A program made the translations under genes and the position numbers. This document shows positions 16,262-24,057 of a stretch of DNA of 51,613 nucleotides, piece by piece; within the stretch, counting starts at the first letter, position 1, and every line of letters starts with the position of its first letter. The notes under the pieces were generated by a model. It was not told the DNA's origin. It ran no database searches and saw nothing but the letters and a program-made list of their open reading frames with translations. The DNA comes from Candidatus Binatus sp. Its GTDB lineage: Bacteria > Desulfobacterota > Binatia > Binatales > Binataceae. The stretch covers positions 1 to 51,613 of the forward strand of contig NZ_JAUSKL010000101.1 of NCBI RefSeq assembly GCF_030646925.1, written 5' to 3'.

Positions 16262-17527
16262 TTATGCGCTCGGATTGTTTTCCAGCGTCGGATCCCGCAC
16301 CAAAATTCCCTCTGCATAGAGTTCGCGAACACGATCGGCGGGCATTTTGAGCAATTCGCCCAGCACGCGCTCGTTGTCTTCGCCCAACCGCGACGCATGC
16401 ACGTCGATGCGATCTGGCCACGCCGAGAACTTCACCGGCATCCCCGGCAGCGCCACCTTGCCAAGCAACGGATCGTCGATCCAGCGCACCGTCTTGCGCT
16501 CGTTCAGATGCGGATGCTTCACCGCCTCGTTCACCGTCAGCACCGGCGCGCACGGCACCCGCTCCGCGTCCATCGCCGCGATCGCGTCGTCGCGCGTCGG
16601 AAACGTCCCGAGCCATTCCTCGATCACTCTGACTAGTTGCTCTTTGTTATCGCGCCGGCCGCGCGCATTTTTGAACCGCGGATCGGTCCCCAACTCCGGC
16701 ATCTTCATCGCGCGCAGAAGTTGCGGCCACTGATGCGGCGGCACCGTGATCTGCACGTATTGATCGCCGCGGAAATGATAGATCCCGGTCGTTCCACCAT
16801 CAGGATGAACCGAGCCGCTGCGCGTCGGCCGAAACTTGTCGCCACGCAACGACACGATCGGAACCGTCTTCTCGTGCATGTGGAAGTAGGTGTCGAGCAG
16901 CGACGCGTCGAGATATTGCCCCTCGCCCGTGCGCTCGCGATGCAACAATGCAAATCCAACCGCCATCGCCGCGTTGACGCCGGTCGAGATGTCACCGATC
17001 GCCATCGACGTCAGCGCCGGCGGCCCTCCCGCCTGCCCGATTCCGTCCGTCACTCCCGCGTATGCCTGCCCGATGAAATCGTAGCCCGCCTTGGTCGACA
17101 GCGGCCCGGTCTGCCCGCCCATCGAAATCGAACACATGATGATCTTCGGATTCACTTTCTTCACGTCGTTGTACGAAAATCCCAAACGATCGATCACGTG
17201 CGGCGCGAAATTTTCCACCACCACGTCGATCTGCGGAATCATCGCCATCACGATTTCGCGCGCGCCCGGACGCTTGAGATCGATCGCGAAGCTGAGCTTC
17301 GAATGATTGTGCTGAAGATAATAGGTGCTGTGGCTCGAATCCTTGTACTTCGGATCGAGCGATTTGAGCCCGTCCCCGCGCACTCGATCGCCCGCCGGCG
17401 CAAGCTCGACCTTGATCACCTCGGCGCCCATCTCGCCGAGAATCCGGGTGCAGGTCGGCCCTGCGACGAACTGCGTGAAATCCAGTACTCGATACCCTTC
17501 GAGCATCCGCGGTGCCTGATTTGCCAT
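16262..17527 (-). CDS. CaiB/BaiF family class III CoA-transferase
   Basis: A 421-residue class III CoA-transferase. Marks: L-D-F-T-Q-F-V-A-G-P-T-C-T-R near 15-28, G-A-E-V-I-K-V-E near 34-41, S-F-A-I-D-L-K-R-P-G-A-R near 79-90, E-N-F-A-P-H near 105-110, likely catalytic Asp179 in A-I-G-D-I-S-T-G, and G-E-G-Q-Y-L-D-A. Domain order and length match formyl-CoA:oxalate and succinyl-CoA:carboxylate transferases. It is downstream of the PPOX protein gene on the same strand with an 84-base gap. The specific acid pair is unknown. Confidence 0.93.
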   Translation of the reverse strand: MANQAPRMLEGYRVLDFTQFVAGPTCTRILGEMGAEVIKVELAPAGDRVRGDGLKSLDPKYKDSSHSTYYLQHNHSKLSFAIDLKRPGAREIVMAMIPQIDVVVENFAPHVIDRLGFSYNDVKKVNPKIIMCSISMGGQTGPLSTKAGYDFIGQAYAGVTDGIGQAGGPPALTSMAIGDISTGVNAAMAVGFALLHRERTGEGQYLDASLLDTYFHMHEKTVPIVSLRGDKFRPTRSGSVHPDGGTTGIYHFRGDQYVQITVPPHQWPQLLRAMKMPELGTDPRFKNARGRRDNKEQLVRVIEEWLGTFPTRDDAIAAMDAERVPCAPVLTVNEAVKHPHLNERKTVRWIDDPLLGKVALPGMPVKFSAWPDRIDVHASRLGEDNERVLGELLKMPADRVRELYAEGILVRDPTLENNPSA

Positions 17528-17611
17528 TAGTCAGTTCTCCTGATTGCTCCTCATGATGTAATTCGTTCACCGCGCGATTGCCAGCGACCCGAACGCCGCG
17601 ACTCGTGCCCT

Positions 17612-18142
17612 TCACCCCTGCCGCGATTTACTCCTCGCCGCCTGCGCCATCTTCGAGCCCGGCTCATAGTAGCGCGCCGCCCAGATTCCGGTGTACGGCT
17701 CGTCCGCGCCGAGCATCCGCCACGACGTGATTTTCGCGCGCGCCCGCTCGACAGCGATCAATGCCCGCGGCTGATCGCGCGTCTCGCTGAGGTATCGATC
17801 CGCGGAATCGTCGTCAATATAGCGGCACGCGATCCGCCGATAGACGTCGTCCCATTTTCGATCTTCACCGGGTTGATAAAGAATTTTCGCCGCGCCCTCG
17901 AACAGGACCTTCCGATAGCCGGCCGCATCTTCGTCGATCGTGATCGCGACCCGCGCCTCAAGCCGCACATTCGCCAGAAACTCGGAATTTTTTCGCGGCG
18001 TGATCAGGATGCTGCCGTTCTCATAAATGAACCACACCGGCACGACGCTCGGCGCGCCGTCGGCCTTGACCGTCGCGATCCGCGCCAGATGGCCGCGCTC
18101 CGCAAGAAACCCGTCGATTTCACGCTCGCTCAATTTTGGCAT
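17612..18142 (-). CDS. Pyridoxamine 5'-phosphate oxidase (PPOX) family protein
   Basis: A 176-residue split-barrel protein. The N-terminal half carries the usual E-R-G-H-L-A-R-I-A-T-V segment near 14-24, S-V-V-P-V-W-F-I-Y near 32-40, then I-L-I-T-P-R-K-N-S and E-A-R-V-A-I-T-I-D. These are flavin/F420 binding strands. The C-terminal part has I-T-S-W-R-M. Members reduce diverse substrates using FMN or F420. It is divergent from an LLM-class oxidoreductase gene (144-base gap), so a shared F420/flavin function is plausible. Its C-terminal K-S-R-Q-G is basic. Confidence 0.85.
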   Translation of the reverse strand: MPKLSEREIDGFLAERGHLARIATVKADGAPSVVPVWFIYENGSILITPRKNSEFLANVRLEARVAITIDEDAAGYRKVLFEGAAKILYQPGEDRKWDDVYRRIACRYIDDDSADRYLSETRDQPRALIAVERARAKITSWRMLGADEPYTGIWAARYYEPGSKMAQAARSKSRQG

Positions 18143-18286
18143 TTTCGATTCTCCACCGCCGGCCGAGCGGCCTCGCCGGCATCATTCGAGCGCGTGAAAT
18201 CGATCGCGCGCTCGTGTTATCAACTGGCACACGCGCTATCGGGCGCGCCGCTCAAAGAGTATCAAACCGCAGAGGCAGGAGCTCAA

Positions 18287-19201
18287 GTGGAAAAAATAGA
18301 ATTCGGCACCGCGTTACCGGCCGTCACCAAAATTCCCGAATTCGCGCAGCGCGCGGAAAGCCTCGGCTACGACTATCTCTGCGCCGGCGAGCACATGATG
18401 TTCCACGGACCGGTCGGCAATACGCTGATCACGCTCTCGGTCGCCGCCGGCGCGACCTCGAAGATCAAGCTGATGAGTTCAATTGTGTTGCTGCCGCTCT
18501 ACAATCCAACCGTGCTCGCGAAACTGACCTCGGTGCTCGACGTCGCTTCCGGCGGCCGCTACCACATGGGCATCGGCATCGGCGGCGAATTTCCGAAAGA
18601 GTTCGAGGCGTGCGGAATTCCGGTCAAGCAGCGCGCGTCGCGTTCGAACGAAGCGCTCCAGGTGATCAAGAAACTCTGGACCGAGGAGAAGGTTTCATTC
18701 GACGGGCGCTATTCCAAATTCTCCGGCGTGACGATCTCGCCGCATCCCACCCAGAAACCGCATCCACCGATTTGGGTCGCGGGCCGCAAGGAACCCGCGA
18801 TGCGCCGCGCGGCGCTCTACGGCGACGGCTGGATTCCCTATATGTACACGCCCGAGATGCTGCATGAGAGCGTCGAGAAGATTAAGCAGTTCGGCGCCGA
18901 GGCCGGCCGCGACATGAGCAACTTCCGCACGGGCCTTTTCATCTTCGCGTCGATCTATCCTGATCGCGACGAGGCGCGCGAGCAGGCGGCCAAGGTGCTC
19001 GGCCGCACCTACGCGCAGGATTTCTCGAAGATCGCCGGCATGTACACCCTAACCGGCAATCCCGACGATTGCCGCAAGCGCGTCAAGGAGTATGTCGATG
19101 CGGGCGCCAAAACGATCCTGGTGAGCTGGGCGTGCCGCGCTGCCGACATCGATCAGAACATGCAACTGGTCGCCGAAGAAGTCGCGCCCGCGTTCAGATG
19201 A
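18287..19201 (+). CDS. LLM-class F420/flavin-dependent oxidoreductase
   Basis: The GTG at 18287, preceded by aggcaggagct, gives a 304-residue protein beginning V-E-K-I-E-F-G-T-A-L-P; the long open upstream extension has no protein character. The luciferase-like TIM-barrel marks are A-E-S-L-G-Y-D-Y-L-C-A-G-E-H near 23-36, L-M-S-S-I-V-L-L-P-L-Y-N-P near 60-72, V-A-S-G-G-R-Y-H-M-G-I-G-I-G-G near 84-98, and P-I-W-V-A-G-R-K near 160-167. LLM enzymes move hydride or oxygen using F420 or FMN. The F420 choice is likely given neighbouring PPOX genes, but unproven. Substrate unknown. Confidence 0.9.
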   Translation: MEKIEFGTALPAVTKIPEFAQRAESLGYDYLCAGEHMMFHGPVGNTLITLSVAAGATSKIKLMSSIVLLPLYNPTVLAKLTSVLDVASGGRYHMGIGIGGEFPKEFEACGIPVKQRASRSNEALQVIKKLWTEEKVSFDGRYSKFSGVTISPHPTQKPHPPIWVAGRKEPAMRRAALYGDGWIPYMYTPEMLHESVEKIKQFGAEAGRDMSNFRTGLFIFASIYPDRDEAREQAAKVLGRTYAQDFSKIAGMYTLTGNPDDCRKRVKEYVDAGAKTILVSWACRAADIDQNMQLVAEEVAPAFR

Positions 19202-19326
19202 TCGACGTTCACACGCGCTTAACGCCCCGCGATATTTCGGCAGCGCCCGATCCTTGCTATTGCTTGAGGTGGGTCGGCGCCGAAGGTTTTGCGGCGGCAA
19301 TCGACGACGGCAATCGAGGAAATTAG

Positions 19327-19890
19327 ATGGGTCCGATCGGAAAAGCGATTTTTCTGACCAAAGGCGTCGGCAAGCATCGCGAAAAGCTGACTTCTTTCGA
19401 GCTCGCGCTGCGTGACGCGCGCATCGCCGAGTTCAATCTCGTGCGCGTGAGTTCGATTTTTCCGCCCGGATGCAAAGTCGTGTCGATTCAGGATGGCCTC
19501 AAAACCCTGACCCCCGGCCAGATCGTTTACGCCGTCATGTACGACAACTCGACCGACGAACCGCATCGCTTGGTCGCGGCCTCGGTCGGCCTCGCGATCC
19601 CCGCGGAGAAAGATCAGTACGGCTATTTGTCCGAGCACAAAAGCTTCGGGCAGACCGATCAGAAGGCCGGCGACTACGCCGAGGACCTCGCCGCCACGAT
19701 GCTCGCGACGGCGCTCGGCGTCGATTTCGATCCCAACGTCAGCTACGACGAACGCAAAGATATCTGGAAGCTGTCGGACAAGATCGTGAAGACGCGCAAT
19801 ATCACGCAGTCCGCGATCGGCGATCGCGACGGCCTGTGGACAACGGTTGTCACCGCGGCGGTGTTCGTCGATCTGCCGCCGGACAAATGA
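19327..19890 (+). CDS. Pyruvoyl-dependent arginine decarboxylase
   Basis: A 187-residue protein of the PvlArgDC family, which decarboxylates arginine to agmatine using a covalent pyruvoyl group made by self-cleavage between two serines. The predicted cleavage site is [10 protein letters not shown] near residues 39-48, with cleavage expected between S42 and S43. Other conserved parts are the T-K-G-V-G-K-H near 11-17, F-N-L-V-R-V near 36-41, D-K-Q-Y-like G-Y-L-S-E-H, and [10 protein letters not shown] near the C-terminus. Length agrees with archaeal and bacterial members. It lies 125 bases downstream of the LLM gene. No speE, speB or aguA homologue was recognised here, so the agmatine fate is unknown. 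Confidence 0.92.
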   Translation: MGPIGKAIFLTKGVGKHREKLTSFELALRDARIAEFNLVRVSSIFPPGCKVVSIQDGLKTLTPGQIVYAVMYDNSTDEPHRLVAASVGLAIPAEKDQYGYLSEHKSFGQTDQKAGDYAEDLAATMLATALGVDFDPNVSYDERKDIWKLSDKIVKTRNITQSAIGDRDGLWTTVVTAAVFVDLPPDK

Positions 19891-19912
19891 TCCGATCGAC
19901 TCTCAGCGCGGG

Positions 19913-20824
19913 TCAGGGCCGCGTCACGCGATAGATTACGAAAATCCCGCCTTCGTTCTTGTGATAGTAGAGCGACTTGCCGTCCGGTGAGATCGACGGC
20001 GCCTCGGCGAATCCCGTGATCGCCTTGATTTTCTGCGGCTTGCCGAATGGCTTCGTCTTCGACGCGCGGCTCGCGGTGTAAATCGCTGGTCCGCCGGGAT
20101 CGAACCGCGTGAAGAATATCTCGAGTTCCGACGCGGATATATCGGCCGCATAATTCAGCGTCGGGGTATTGATCCGGCGCGTGATCGCCTTGGCATTGCG
20201 GGGGCGTACGAATCCCGACTCGGTGCGCTTCGCGATCAAAATCTTCGCGGTGTCCGGAACCGGTCCGCCGCTGAACCTCCCTTCGGAAAAGTACAGTGTA
20301 TTGCCGTCGGCGCTGATCTCCGCGTCGAAATCGACGATACCCGGCCTCTGCAACGACACCCCCGGCGCCAAATCGACGCCCGTCACATCGCCGCTCGCGA
20401 ACGCACCGCGGTAGATCGTCGACGCCGTCGAGTCATAGCTCCGCGTCGAAACGAAATAAAAATTACCCGCCAGGTCCATCGAGGCGACGGCGTCGAGCGC
20501 TGCTGTATTCACGCCGCCAATCTCGCCGTCGAACTGAAAAGTCAGATCGTCGATCCTCGTCGCCTGAAAGAGATTCGTGTTGACCGACGGCGAGTTCGAA
20601 TTGTTGAAAAATAGATGCTTGCCGTTGCGCGTGATGAACGGCTCCATCGCGTCTTCGCTGAAGCCCAGGATCGTCACACGCTGTGGATTGGCGAACTGCG
20701 GCGGCTGGATGCGGCGCATCGGATCGATCGACAGGCGGTCATCGGCGCCCGCGCACGCCGCGATACCCAGCATCATTGCGGCCACCGCGACCAGTGCCCT
20801 CGCCCAGCCTTCGCTTCTCATCAC
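19913..20824 (-). CDS. PD40/TolB-like beta-propeller lipoprotein
   Basis: A 303-residue exported protein with an N-terminal signal ending in L-G-I-A-A-C, a good lipobox with Cys near residue 24. The mature part contains WD40-like PD40 repeats: I-T-R-N-G-K-H-L-F-F-N-N, I-S-A-D-G-N-T-L-Y-F-S-E and I-S-P-D-G-K-S-L-Y-Y-H-K. These fit TolB-type propellers. It is likely anchored in a membrane and facing the periplasm. It is convergent with the arginine decarboxylase gene; a shared function is not suggested. The specific binding role is unknown. Confidence 0.85.
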   Translation of the reverse strand: MMRSEGWARALVAVAAMMLGIAACAGADDRLSIDPMRRIQPPQFANPQRVTILGFSEDAMEPFITRNGKHLFFNNSNSPSVNTNLFQATRIDDLTFQFDGEIGGVNTAALDAVASMDLAGNFYFVSTRSYDSTASTIYRGAFASGDVTGVDLAPGVSLQRPGIVDFDAEISADGNTLYFSEGRFSGGPVPDTAKILIAKRTESGFVRPRNAKAITRRINTPTLNYAADISASELEIFFTRFDPGGPAIYTASRASKTKPFGKPQKIKAITGFAEAPSISPDGKSLYYHKNEGGIFVIYRVTRP

Positions 20825-20869
20825 CGAACGATGCTGAAAGGCGCGATCACTGATCGGCGCCGGCGATTT

Positions 20870-21637
20870 TCAGATGCTGTATTCGAGCAGCAGTGCACGC
20901 CGCAGCTTAGCATAGTGAATCACCGCGGCCAGATAATGCTCTGTCTTTTCTGAAGGCAAGCCCGCGAAATCGAGGCGGTAGCGTGTCTCGAAATAGTCGA
21001 TCACTTTCGCAAATACCGGCTTCGCGATTTGCCTGTGATCGCGCCTCGCCGATGCGCTCTCGCCATCGTCGAACCACTTGCGCGCGATACTTTGCGGCAA
21101 CACCCCGAGGCTCACGAGGCAGTCCGCCGCGAGCTCGGCCGACTCCTCCAGATGCTCTTCGTATACCGTCGAGGCGAGTAACTGCACTTGATCGCTCTTC
21201 GAGTCGAAAATTCGGGCCGCTAGATGATGACCCATCTCGTGAGTGAACGCCGCTCCTACCGCGGCCGGATGATGCGCCGTGTTTACGCAGATCAACGGAC
21301 GCTTTGCCGCCCCAATCTTGGGTGCATAGAAACCCAGCAGGGCAAGCCCTTCCGGACTTCCTAGCTTCGCCAGCCGAAATTCAACTCCCAGGCTGGACCA
21401 AAGGCGCGTGAATTCTTTGGGGGAAACCAGCCTCACGGGTTCGCGATTCAGATTCGGCCAGACGGCGCAGGTCGCCTCCGCAACTATCTCTGCCACCTGC
21501 GATCTATCCAGGCATTTGCGCAGCGCCTGCCCGTAATCGCGGTGCAAGATTGATTGAATCCCGTCCCCGCCCGACGCATCCCCCCGCAGCAGCGATGTCT
21601 TCCTCGCTCCGAGGATCTCCGCGGCCAAACGCTCCAT
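20870..21637 (-). CDS. Putative HEMGH zinc metallopeptidase, possibly 5'-truncated
   Basis: A 255-residue protein with F-T-H-E-M-G-H-H-L-A near 132-141: an HExxH zinc site with H133, E134 and H137, and a probable third ligand among E164-E168 (E-E-S-A-E-L-A-A-D). This helix-plus-downstream-acidic layout recalls the IrrE/ImmA (DUF955) and M48-like peptidases. No signal peptide or helix-turn-helix was seen. The frame remains open upstream of the ATG for 24 more codons to a TAG at 21710-21712, with plausible protein sequence (for example V-D-T-A-V-I-L-G-D-G-V) but no ATG, GTG or TTG. The gene may be truncated at its 5' end or use another start. Function unknown. Confidence 0.7.
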   Translation of the reverse strand: MERLAAEILGARKTSLLRGDASGGDGIQSILHRDYGQALRKCLDRSQVAEIVAEATCAVWPNLNREPVRLVSPKEFTRLWSSLGVEFRLAKLGSPEGLALLGFYAPKIGAAKRPLICVNTAHHPAAVGAAFTHEMGHHLAARIFDSKSDQVQLLASTVYEEHLEESAELAADCLVSLGVLPQSIARKWFDDGESASARRDHRQIAKPVFAKVIDYFETRYRLDFAGLPSEKTEHYLAAVIHYAKLRRALLLEYSI

Positions 21638-22078
21638 CGATGAAAACTGGTTCCGCGTGACGCCATCCCCCAGAATTACGGCAGTATCAACTATTCGTTT
21701 ACTACGTTCCTATGTGACTCGCAACATAGAATGCTACTTAGTCTCGTACGCATATGTAACAAAATAGCGTTTGTACGCTCACTCATGGACAGTACATGAT
21801 GACTTACTGTCATCAATTTTACCCTCTGTCGACCCAGAGATGCTGACTAATTGTCAATATGCACTCCGGCGGCTCAACTGCCTCTTCGATCGCCCACCTA
21901 GAATAGCATCTGCGTCCCTCAGGTTACAAAACAGTCTGTCGCTAAATCATACGTCCCCCTGCGGCGCTCGCGCCCTCTTTTCTCCATTAGTACGAGGCCC
22001 TCCTACTGCGCAACCGCTTATGTTCCGCCCGAAACACGATTTTCGTTCTCATCAATCATCACCAAAGGGAGATACGCC
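21638..22078. other. AT-richer intergenic region with overlapping dyads
   Basis: This 441-base gap separates divergent genes and is visibly richer in A and T than its surroundings. No convincing gene was found. It holds a 24-base dyad at 21788-21811 with 7-bp arms gacagta / tactgtc and a 10-base spacer, overlapping a hairpin at 21797-21815 (tgatgac / gtcatca, 5-base loop). A further short repeat cgtac / gtacg flanks 21745-21775. The dyads look like an operator or a weak bidirectional hairpin. An aaagggagat ribosome site lies just before the ATG at 22079. Confidence 0.5.
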
Positions 22079-22807
22079 ATGGAATTTCGCCTTTTGACTA
22101 CAGCGCGCGAGCGAAACATTTTCGCCCAGCGCCTGGCCGAGGCTCGAGCCACGCACGGAGCGAGCTTCAAAGACGTAGGCCCCACGCAGACCAACAATCG
22201 GATCCGCCTGGCGTCCGCCGACGTTTACGCTCTGTTCGAAAGCGACTGCGCCCCAGCGGAATCGATGGTCGGCGGAGTCGCGCTGCATGACCTGGAAGCC
22301 TTTCCGCAAAGCTGCCAGCAGCCAGACTTCTCGCATTTGCCACCTCGCTCCGTGCTGGAGTGCAGCGATCATTGGTCACTCTCGAGAGGCGCCGGCATTC
22401 ATGCCTGGCGCGGAATCGCGGTTCAAGTCGTTCGCCGAGAACCCTGCGCGGTCCTCATCTACCTGGCCGTCGGAGGTCCCGATCACGGTGGATTTTATTC
22501 CGCGATGGGCTTCTTCAAATCTGGCGGGCCGGTTGAGCACCCGTACCTCGAAGGTCCGGACGACGGCAAGCTGTGGGTGCAGCCGATGATTCTCGACGGT
22601 GGAGCGTTGGCGAGACTGACGGCCTCTGTGCGCGAACTGAAAATCCAGAGTCTGAACGACTACCAAACAATTCGGTTCAGCAAATCAGATCGTCTGCGGC
22701 CATCTGCGCGTGTTGATGCGCAAATCCCGAGTAACGGACACGTTCAAAGCGCGATTGCCGCACGCGCGCACGTTGCCATCGATGCTGCTTCCGCGGCGAA
22801 TCTATAA
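22079..22807 (+). CDS. Hypothetical protein, possibly GNAT-fold N-acyltransferase
   Basis: A 242-residue protein with no clear family match. The ATG at 22079 follows a good Shine-Dalgarno (aaagggagatacgcc). The middle has the feel of a GNAT fold: V-G-G-V-A-L-H-D-L-E-A-F-P-Q near 64-77, a R-S-V-L-E-C strand, the S-R-G-A-G-I-H-A-W segment, and the terminal G-G-F-Y-S-A-M-G-F-F near 139-148, like the Y-x-x-x-G-F of acetyl- and acyltransferases. This resemblance is an inference. The fatty acid desaturase gene follows by 80 bases on the same strand, so an acyl-lipid or N-acyl signal role is possible. The last 40 residues are low in structure. Confidence 0.6.
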   Translation: MEFRLLTTARERNIFAQRLAEARATHGASFKDVGPTQTNNRIRLASADVYALFESDCAPAESMVGGVALHDLEAFPQSCQQPDFSHLPPRSVLECSDHWSLSRGAGIHAWRGIAVQVVRREPCAVLIYLAVGGPDHGGFYSAMGFFKSGGPVEHPYLEGPDDGKLWVQPMILDGGALARLTASVRELKIQSLNDYQTIRFSKSDRLRPSARVDAQIPSNGHVQSAIAARAHVAIDAASAANL

Positions 22808-22887
22808 GCGAGGTGAATCGTGAGCATCCGATTGCATGATCCTGAACACTCCTGCCCGGCCGCGCGCATACTCAACTCAGCGACAAA

Positions 22888-23937
22888 ATGGGGAATGAAA
22901 TGAATCTAGATTATGCTGGTTCAAGGGCCGTTCAGACCGGCCCAACTGACGTCTTTGCCGGAACGATTCCGGTCAAACTCACCAAACAGGAGTTGCTCGA
23001 ACTGTCGAGCCTGAGCCCGTTCAGAGGCTCGCTCCATATCGCCGCCGAATGGATCCTGATTGTCGCGTCCGTCTATCTTTGCCAGCGCTTTTGGAATCCC
23101 TTCCTCTACCTGATCACGGTCGCGTTCATCGGCGCTCGCCAACACGCATTGCTCATCCTGATGCATGACGGAGTGCACTATCGGTTGTTTCGAAATCGAC
23201 GCCTCAACGACTGGATCGCCGAGATCGTCCTTGCATGGCCGAACCTGATTTCCGCGCGCGCCTACCGCAAAAATCACTTCGCCCATCACAGCTACCTGAA
23301 CACCCCGCAGGATCCCGATTGGGCGCGGCGCCAGGGGGACGCGTCGTGGGTCTTTCCGATGCATTGGGGCAGGCTCGCGATGCTCATCATCCGCGACGCA
23401 TCCGGCGTCGGCGCGATTTTCTTCCTGCGCCTCGCGCGCACGCTGCTGTCCAAGGACACCGGGGTATCGACCGGCTTCCTGTGCGCGCGCTATGGATTCT
23501 ACGTGGCCGTCACCGCGCTCTTTGTCTGGTTCGGCGCATTCACACTCCTGCTGCTCTACTGGTTCGTCCCGCTCTTCACCTGGTTGATCGTGATTTTCAG
23601 GATCCGCAGCATCGCCGAGCACTCCGCGATTGACAGCAGCGATCGCGCCTACTCGCAGACCCGATCGACGCAGGCCTCGATGCTCGAGCATCTTTTCGTT
23701 GCGCCCAAGAACGTCAACTACCACATCGAGCATCACTTTTACCCGAGCGTGCCGTTCTACCGGTTGCCGGAGCTTCATCGCACGCTGATGTCGAAGCCGG
23801 AGTTCAAAAACGGCGTGCACCTGACGCGGAGCTATTTGGGCGTGCTTCGCGAATGCCTCGGCGATACGCACTCACGCGCGGTTCGTCATGCGACCGAAGC
23901 CAGCTTCGCGACTGAGGCCAATTCGAATCTCGCCTGA
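22888..23937 (+). CDS. Membrane fatty acid desaturase
   Basis: A 349-residue integral membrane di-iron enzyme. Three histidine boxes are present: H-D-G-V-H (93-97), H-F-A-H-H (130-134) and H-I-E-H-H (279-283), the pattern of acyl-lipid/acyl-CoA desaturases and related hydroxylases. Hydrophobic segments occur at about 50-68, 70-92, 200-220 and 215-238. The D-P-D-W after the second box is also typical. A second ATG four codons in is an alternative start. Desaturases of this family insert double bonds, or less often hydroxylate, at the membrane. It follows the acyltransferase-like gene and is closed by a GC-rich hairpin. Confidence 0.9.
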   Translation: MGNEMNLDYAGSRAVQTGPTDVFAGTIPVKLTKQELLELSSLSPFRGSLHIAAEWILIVASVYLCQRFWNPFLYLITVAFIGARQHALLILMHDGVHYRLFRNRRLNDWIAEIVLAWPNLISARAYRKNHFAHHSYLNTPQDPDWARRQGDASWVFPMHWGRLAMLIIRDASGVGAIFFLRLARTLLSKDTGVSTGFLCARYGFYVAVTALFVWFGAFTLLLLYWFVPLFTWLIVIFRIRSIAEHSAIDSSDRAYSQTRSTQASMLEHLFVAPKNVNYHIEHHFYPSVPFYRLPELHRTLMSKPEFKNGVHLTRSYLGVLRECLGDTHSRAVRHATEASFATEANSNLA

Positions 23938-23941
23938 GACT

Positions 23942-23980
23942 GTGCGGCGGCGGACATCATCGTTCGCCGCCGCACTTGTC
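23942..23980 (+). terminator. GC-rich hairpin after desaturase, probable terminator
   Basis: A perfect 11-bp stem (gtgcggcggcg / cgccgccgcac) with a 12-base loop starts 4 bases after the desaturase stop. Only a short T-poor tract (ttgtcg) follows, so termination strength is uncertain. Confidence 0.55.
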
Positions 23981-24057
23981 GCCCGCCGCGAATCCACCGT
24001 ATAGGGTTATCGTGCGGTGCATCTGATTTTGGCGCCCTTCTCTATGGAGCGATCTAT

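Noticed and set aside
17873-18286. Upstream extension of the LLM oxidoreductase frame
   Set aside because: Antisense to the PPOX gene; the true start is the GTG at 18287 with a good ribosome site.
21771-22097. 108-codon plus-strand frame in the AT-rich gap
   Set aside because: No protein-like segments and overlaps the start of the gene at 22079; probably chance.
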